This document shows, in pieces, positions 59,475-64,000 of a stretch of 64,000 nt of DNA. How positions within the stretch are numbered: position 1 is the first letter of the stretch; each line of letters begins with the position of its first letter. Where the stretch lies: NCBI RefSeq assembly GCF_001418105.1, contig NZ_LIQI01000005.1, positions 30,971-94,970 of the forward strand, read 5' to 3'. Source of the DNA: Lacinutrix himadriensis (GTDB lineage: Bacteria > Bacteroidota > Bacteroidia > Flavobacteriales > Flavobacteriaceae). The translations under genes and the position numbers were made by a program. Under the pieces are notes generated by a model, which did not search any database, was not told the origin of the DNA, and saw only the letters and a program-made list of their open reading frames with translations.

Positions 59475-62012
59475 TTAGAAATTAAAACGAATACTTGTGT
59501 TCCAAGTTCTTCCGTAACCAAATCTACCTGTATTTGATTTATTAACTCCTTTATAGTTTTCAGATGCAATTGCTGAAGCAGCAGTCGTACCATTAACAGA
59601 CTCTAAATACACCTCATCAAAAACGTTACTTACGTTTAATCTAAATTGTAATGAATTTGTTTTATTCTCACCAACTAACATTTTGTAAGATAATCCAGTA
59701 TCTACAGTATCATAAGAAGGCATAGATAATGGCGCTTCTCCTAATGAACCTGTAGAGAAAACATCGTTATACCAGTTCCATCCAGCATCAATGCTAAATC
59801 TTGGTAAAAACTCATAGCTACCATTAATACCAGCAGTAACTTGCGCAGCACCACCAACACTAAATCCATCAATAACAATCTCTTCATCAGCACCTACTTG
59901 GCTTCCGTCGTTATCAAAAGTTCTTTGAGTAGCATTGTCTTTAAACTGCCATTCCCCTAAAGATACAAACCCATTAAGTTTTGCATTATCAAAAGGACGT
60001 GTTATAACTTCTAATTCCACACCATAATGCACTTGCTTCACTCCTAATGTTTGGAAACTTAAGAAACTATCACCTGTTTGACCATTACTATTATATTTAG
60101 TTACGTTATCCCAAGTAGTATGGTATACGTTTAAGTTTGCAGATATTTTTCTACCACCATTAAATTGGTAACCTGCTTCAAACCCTGTAATTTCTTCATT
60201 TTCAGCTTCAGGATCTAATAATGTATTACCTCCTCTATTGTCTTGAAATAAAGTATCATGGAAAGGTTGACGTGAATAGTAACCAGCGTTAACAAATACT
60301 TTATGCGTTTCGTTAACTTCATAAGCAGCACCTGCTTTTAAGTTATACCCAAGGTTATTTACTTTATCAGATTCTTCAGATTTCCCTTCAAATTCTGTAT
60401 TTAAGAATTCCGTTCTTACATGAGATTGGTTAGAAACCGCTCCTTGAAAGAATGCAGATAATTTATCTTTAGAATATTCTAACTGACCAAAAACACCAGC
60501 ATAGTTAATTTGCTCTTCGTAATCATAACCAAAACGTTGTGAATGGTCATTGTTTGGGTTAAAAAACACTTCCCAAGGATTAATACCACCAGCTTCTGTT
60601 AATTCATAATTTCCGCTATATCCTGAAGACGCACTTACAGAGTCTAGAGTTACAAATTCTCTTACATCTCTAAAGTGAATACCGTTATATAAACGTACAT
60701 CTGCACCAAAGTTAAGGTTTAATGTTTCACTTAATTGGTTGTTATAATTAGTTACTAAACCAAACCAGTTATGGTTATTATTAGAACCTCTTGCATATGT
60801 TACATCATCTCCAGAAGTTCTTGCTTGTGCAAAACTACCACGACCCATTGAACCGTAAAGTACAGTAGATAATTCAGATTTCTCATTAATTGTCCAATCC
60901 CAGCTAATGTTAGCTACTGGCTTGTGATAAATATTTCTTCCACCTGGATATTTTCCTCCATTTAAATTATTTGGACTATCTACCCCACTAAAGTTCCAAG
61001 AATTATATTTTCTACCATTATCTAAAAACGATTCTATTGAACCACTTCCAGCTGCTGCATGCCATTGTGGAGCACCAGTTAATAAGAAGTTTAAAGAATG
61101 TTTTTCATTTGGTTGGTAACCAACAGAGAAAAAATATGTTTGTCCTTGACCATCTGTGTTATCTACATAACCATCCCCTTGCCAGTGACCTAATAAACCA
61201 GAAAAAGACCATCCTTTTTCGTTTACTCCTGTAGAATAATATGCTGTAGTTTTCGTGTAATTATCATTACCTACCATTTGTTGTACAAAACCACCTTCTT
61301 TTCTGTCAATAGTTTTTGTCACGATGTTTACCGTACCACCAACTGAAGAAATTGCTAATTTAGAAGCTCCTAAACCACGTTGTACTTGAATTGCGTTAGC
61401 AACATCCATAACACCAGACCAGTTAGACCAGTACATTTTACCATCTTCCATACCATTAATTGGTTGCCCGTTTAATAAGAATGCTGTGTTTGTTTGATCG
61501 AAACCACGAATAAACATTTGACCATCACCAAAACCACCAGATTTAAGGTTTTGAATAGAAGGAGTAGATTTCAATACTTCTGGTAAATCCCAGTTTCCAG
61601 CTTTTTGTTGAATCTCAGCTGCTTTAATAGTAGTTACAGCAACAGGTGTTTTTCTGTCTTCTGCTAAATCAATAACTCCAGAACCAATAATCACTACTTC
61701 TTCTAAAGAGTTATCACTAGTTAAAGTAATGTTTCCTAAATCTGTATTACCGTTAAAAGATACTGTTACAGATGTGTAACCTACATAAGAGATAACTATT
61801 TTACCAGCTTTTGCTTCAGTAGTAATAGTAAAGTTACCATCAAAATCTGATGATGCTCCATTTGCAGTTCCTTTTTCAATAATGTTTGACGCAGGAAGTG
61901 GCGCGTTCATTTCGGCATCAATAATAGTACCTGTTACAGTACTTTGAGCCATTGCTCCTGTAGTAAGCATAAGCGTTACTACTAAAAATAAAAATCTTGA
62001 AATTTTTTTCAT
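59475..62012 (-). CDS. TonB-dependent receptor with CarboxypepD_reg-like domain
   Basis: The start MKKISRFLFL at 62012 gives 845 residues with a signal peptide (ends AMAQ), a carboxypeptidase-regulatory-like domain (STVTGTIIDAEMNAPLPASN ... FDGNFTI), a plug (GQMFIRGFDQTNTAFLLNGQPING, SVGGTVNIVTKT) and a beta-barrel ending RFNF. It imports an unknown ligand using TonB energy. No SusD, lipoprotein or enzyme partner is adjacent, so the substrate cannot be guessed. A TATTTTTG box lies 33 bases upstream and a strong terminator follows. Confidence 0.92.
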   Translation of the reverse strand: MKKISRFLFLVVTLMLTTGAMAQSTVTGTIIDAEMNAPLPASNIIEKGTANGASSDFDGNFTITTEAKAGKIVISYVGYTSVTVSFNGNTDLGNITLTSDNSLEEVVIIGSGVIDLAEDRKTPVAVTTIKAAEIQQKAGNWDLPEVLKSTPSIQNLKSGGFGDGQMFIRGFDQTNTAFLLNGQPINGMEDGKMYWSNWSGVMDVANAIQVQRGLGASKLAISSVGGTVNIVTKTIDRKEGGFVQQMVGNDNYTKTTAYYSTGVNEKGWSFSGLLGHWQGDGYVDNTDGQGQTYFFSVGYQPNEKHSLNFLLTGAPQWHAAAGSGSIESFLDNGRKYNSWNFSGVDSPNNLNGGKYPGGRNIYHKPVANISWDWTINEKSELSTVLYGSMGRGSFAQARTSGDDVTYARGSNNNHNWFGLVTNYNNQLSETLNLNFGADVRLYNGIHFRDVREFVTLDSVSASSGYSGNYELTEAGGINPWEVFFNPNNDHSQRFGYDYEEQINYAGVFGQLEYSKDKLSAFFQGAVSNQSHVRTEFLNTEFEGKSEESDKVNNLGYNLKAGAAYEVNETHKVFVNAGYYSRQPFHDTLFQDNRGGNTLLDPEAENEEITGFEAGYQFNGGRKISANLNVYHTTWDNVTKYNSNGQTGDSFLSFQTLGVKQVHYGVELEVITRPFDNAKLNGFVSLGEWQFKDNATQRTFDNDGSQVGADEEIVIDGFSVGGAAQVTAGINGSYEFLPRFSIDAGWNWYNDVFSTGSLGEAPLSMPSYDTVDTGLSYKMLVGENKTNSLQFRLNVSNVFDEVYLESVNGTTAASAIASENYKGVNKSNTGRFGYGRTWNTSIRFNF

Positions 62013-62045
62013 TTTATTGAATTTAATATTTGGTTTATTTTTTTG

Positions 62046-62053
62046 CAAAAATA
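62046..62053 (-). promoter_or_regulatory. -7 box of the second TonB receptor gene
   Basis: TATTTTTG on the minus strand matches TAnnTTTG, with a 33-base leader. Confidence 0.5.
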
Positions 62054-62172
62054 CATTGAATTAATGATTTAACATTAACTTAACGTTAACAAATTTTCAA
62101 TCTTGAAGATAACACAAATAAGCACGCTTTCAATTACTTAGATATTAAAGCTATAAACAGACTTTTTAACAA

Positions 62173-63300
62173 TTAATTTGTTAATTCCTTATAATGATTC
62201 AATAAATTTAAGGTAGAAGTGTCGTGATTTGCGAAATCATCATTTTTAAATTCTTTTAAAATTTTTCCAGCTAACTGCTTACCAAGCTCTACACCAAATT
62301 GGTCGTAGCTAAAAACATTCCAGATAATTCCTTGTACAAAAATTTTATGCTCATACATCGCAATCAGTTTCCCTAAACTTTCTGGTGTGAGTTTATCTAT
62401 AAAAATAGTGTTGGTAGGTTTGTTTCCTGGAAACACTTTAAATGGTATTAATGTTTCTTCGGTTCCTTCTGCTATAACTTCACTTTTATCTTTTCCGTTT
62501 AAAAGCGCTTCCGTTTGTGCAAAAAAGTTAGACATCAGTTTATCTTGATGATCTTTATTACCATGTAAAGATTGAGCAAATCCTATAAAGTCTGCAGGAA
62601 TAAGTTTGGTTCCTTGATGTATTAATTGAAAAAACGCGTGTTGCGAGTTCGTTCCAGGTTCTCCCCAAATTATGGTTCCTGTTTGGTAATTTACTACATC
62701 GCCGTTTCTATCTACACTTTTCCCATTACTTTCCATAATACCTTGCTGTAAATAGGTAGCAAATTGATTTAGATATTGTGAATACGGAATAACAGCTTCG
62801 CTTTCTGCATCAAAAAAGTTATTATACCAAACACTAATTAGCGCAAGCACTACTGGAATGTTGGTTTTGAAATCTTCGTTTTTAAAATGGGTATCCATTT
62901 TATTAGCTCCTAAAAGAAGGCTTTCAAAATTCTCGTTTCCTACCGACAAACTAATAGTTAGTCCTACAGCGCTCCAAAGAGAGAAACGTCCTCCAACCCA
63001 ATTCCACATTGGGAAAATATTATTTTCATCTACGCCAAAACCTTTTACTTTTTCAATATTTGTAGAAACCGCAACAAAATGCTTAGCGATATCTTCTTGT
63101 TTCGCACTTTTTAAAAACCAGTCTTTTAAAGTAGTTGCATTCGATAAGGTTTCTTGGGTTGTAAATGTTTTAGAAACAATTACGAATAGCGTAGTTTCTG
63201 GATTTAATTTTTTGATGACTTCATTTACATGATCACCATCTACATTACTAACAAAGAACTGAGGTAAAAAACAACTCTTTTCTTCGTTAATTTTAGACAT
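62173..63300 (-). pseudogene. pgi: Glucose-6-phosphate isomerase, 5'-truncated beside an IS110 element
   Basis: From residue 15 the protein aligns by eye with the middle and C-terminal parts of Pgi ([66 protein letters not shown]). Catalytic Glu (E214), a His near residue 251 and Lys (K341) are kept. Full bacterial Pgi is about 550 residues; here the first about 190, including the GIGGSDLGP sugar-phosphate motif, are missing and replaced by about 14 unrelated residues after the ATG. The IS110 transposase lies 63 bases upstream on the same strand. The insertion evidently removed the 5' part, so the product is unlikely to be an active isomerase. Another copy or an alternative enzyme would be needed. 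Confidence 0.85.
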
Positions 63301-63310
63301 TATTAGTTTT

Positions 63311-63339
63311 GGCTCAAAATAATTTTATTGTTTTGAGCC
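63311..63339. other. Hairpin in the non-coding end of the IS110 element
   Basis: GGCTCAAAA (63311-63319) pairs perfectly with TTTTGAGCC (63331-63339), loop 11 bases, between the transposase stop and the truncated pgi start. On the plus strand it is followed by TTTT and could terminate antisense transcription. It could also be part of an IS110 non-coding RNA. Confidence 0.6.
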
Positions 63340-63363
63340 TTTTATATTTTATGTAATTCTTTA

Positions 63364-64000
63364 CTATTTAGGCAATACTGAAACGTGATTTTCACAATAT
63401 GGCAATCCTGATTTAGCAATAGCAAATGCTTGCTTTAATAACTTATTTGCAACTGCTATTAACGCAAGTTTTTTACTCTTTCCTTTGGCCACCAATCGTT
63501 CATAAATCTCTCTACAAGCCTTATTGTACTTACATGCCGAAAATGCACATAAAAATAGCAGATTTCTTAGTTTCTTATTCCCTACTTTACTTATTCTACT
63601 TCGTCCGCGAACACTGCTTCCTGATTTTCGTATAGTTGGTGTAATACCGACATAACTACACAGTTGTGATGCCGTTTCAAATTTTTTAAATCCATCAGTT
63701 ACTACTATTAAAAACAAAGCTGTTTTCACACCCATTCCTGGGATGCTTTTTAATAATGTCAGTTGATGTTGCTGCTCTTGTTTAACTAAATCTAATAGAC
63801 GCTCTTCTATCGCGGTAATCTCCTTTTGCAAATGCTTAACGTTTCGCTTTAAAGAACGATACACAAACTTGGAAGGTATTCCTAAGGTTTCTTCACCATG
63901 AAGTTTATTCTTCGATGCCGTTCGGTATTTTATGTAACTATCCAGCAATCTAAAGAGTTGCAAGCACTCACTCTGAACTTCATTTAAAGCTGTGTAAAGA
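63364..64000 (-). CDS. IS110/IS116/IS902-family transposase, 5'-partial
   Basis: The frame is open to the right edge of the window, so the N-terminal DEDD catalytic domain is mostly outside. The visible C-terminal 211 residues carry the transposase_20 domain: a coiled region, the helix-hairpin-helix-like LLKSIPGMGVKTALFLIV, then SYVGITPTIRKSGSSVRGRSRISKVGNKKLRNLLFLCAFSA-type blocks with the conserved Ser/Gly-rich segment, and YERLVAKGKSKKLALIAVANKLL. IS110 transposases recombine a circular element guided by an element-encoded RNA. The C-terminus is intact. Confidence 0.92.
   Translation of the reverse strand, partial: LYTALNEVQSECLQLFRLLDSYIKYRTASKNKLHGEETLGIPSKFVYRSLKRNVKHLQKEITAIEERLLDLVKQEQQHQLTLLKSIPGMGVKTALFLIVVTDGFKKFETASQLCSYVGITPTIRKSGSSVRGRSRISKVGNKKLRNLLFLCAFSACKYNKACREIYERLVAKGKSKKLALIAVANKLLKQAFAIAKSGLPYCENHVSVLPK

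Larger units (their letters stand above)
63255..64000 (-). mobile_element. IS110-family insertion sequence, one end only
   Basis: It contains the 3' part of an IS110-type transposase plus about 110 non-coding bases up to the point where Pgi homology begins (about 63255). The other end is outside the window. IS110 elements have no obvious terminal inverted repeats and none is visible. Confidence 0.75.

Noticed and set aside
1..64000. tRNA or rRNA genes
   Set aside because: I looked through the intergenic stretches and saw no cloverleaf or rRNA-like sequence; a tRNA scan could still find a missed one.

Overview
The window is low-GC (AT-rich) DNA from a member of the Flavobacteriaceae, most likely a marine one. 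The evidence is the gene content: S46 dipeptidyl-peptidase, a B-type SdhCAB, a SUF cluster with SufT, DUF3078, DUF2480, DUF5689 and choice-of-anchor proteins, and HTTM and MbnP/MbnH proteins. Promoters also fit the Bacteroidota pattern (TAnnTTTG -7 boxes, sometimes with a TTG -33 box), and many small flavobacterial intergenic palindromes are present. I cannot assign a genus. No rRNA or tRNA gene and no CRISPR array was seen.

Layout. 0-10.4 kb: 3' part of a DPP11-like peptidase, a LytS/LytTR two-component pair, a single-cysteine thioredoxin-TPR protein, an HTTM membrane protein, a TlpA/peroxiredoxin lipoprotein pair, a membrane-anchored MutS-like ATPase and an M28 peptidase. 10.5-18 kb: sdhCAB, an unrecognised lipoprotein and a large BNR-propeller protein. 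18-22.6 kb: aminopeptidase P, then aspartokinase and a divergent ACT-domain predicted regulator, flanked on both sides by an unusual family of inverted-pair hairpin repeats. 22.6-29.1 kb: small secreted proteins, an AhpD-like protein, a 34-residue zinc-ribbon peptide, a structured RNA-like element, an AraC regulator with a BrnQ carrier, an alpha/beta hydrolase, two tandem small zinc-binding proteins and thiL. 29.3-33.9 kb: four-gene surface operon (choice-of-anchor B, seven-repeat propeller lipoprotein, MbnP, MbnH).

33.9-46.3 kb: the SUF iron-sulfur assembly genes sufA, sufB, sufC, sufD, sufS, sufE and sufT. They are interrupted by an NlpE-like lipoprotein, an outer-membrane barrel, a serine hydrolase, a PadR/membrane-protein pair with an apparent frameshift, an M43 metalloprotease and a META lipoprotein. 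46.3-51.4 kb: ABC exporter, DUF2480, DUF3078 and hflX. 51.6-58.7 kb: two endonuclease/phosphatase-fold proteins flank a DUF5689 lipoprotein and a TonB-dependent receptor, a plausible nucleic-acid or phosphate acquisition module. 58.9-64 kb: a small cytochrome b-like membrane protein, a second TonB-dependent receptor, and a pgi gene that has lost its N-terminal third next to an IS110-family transposase running off the window.

Most of the window is ordinary core and surface gene content. The most interesting non-gene signals are the paired hairpin repeats around the aspartokinase locus, the two structured intergenic elements near 24.4 kb and 50.0 kb, a perfect operator-like palindrome between aspartokinase and the ACT protein, and several -7 promoter boxes exactly four bases from a start codon, which suggests leaderless mRNAs.
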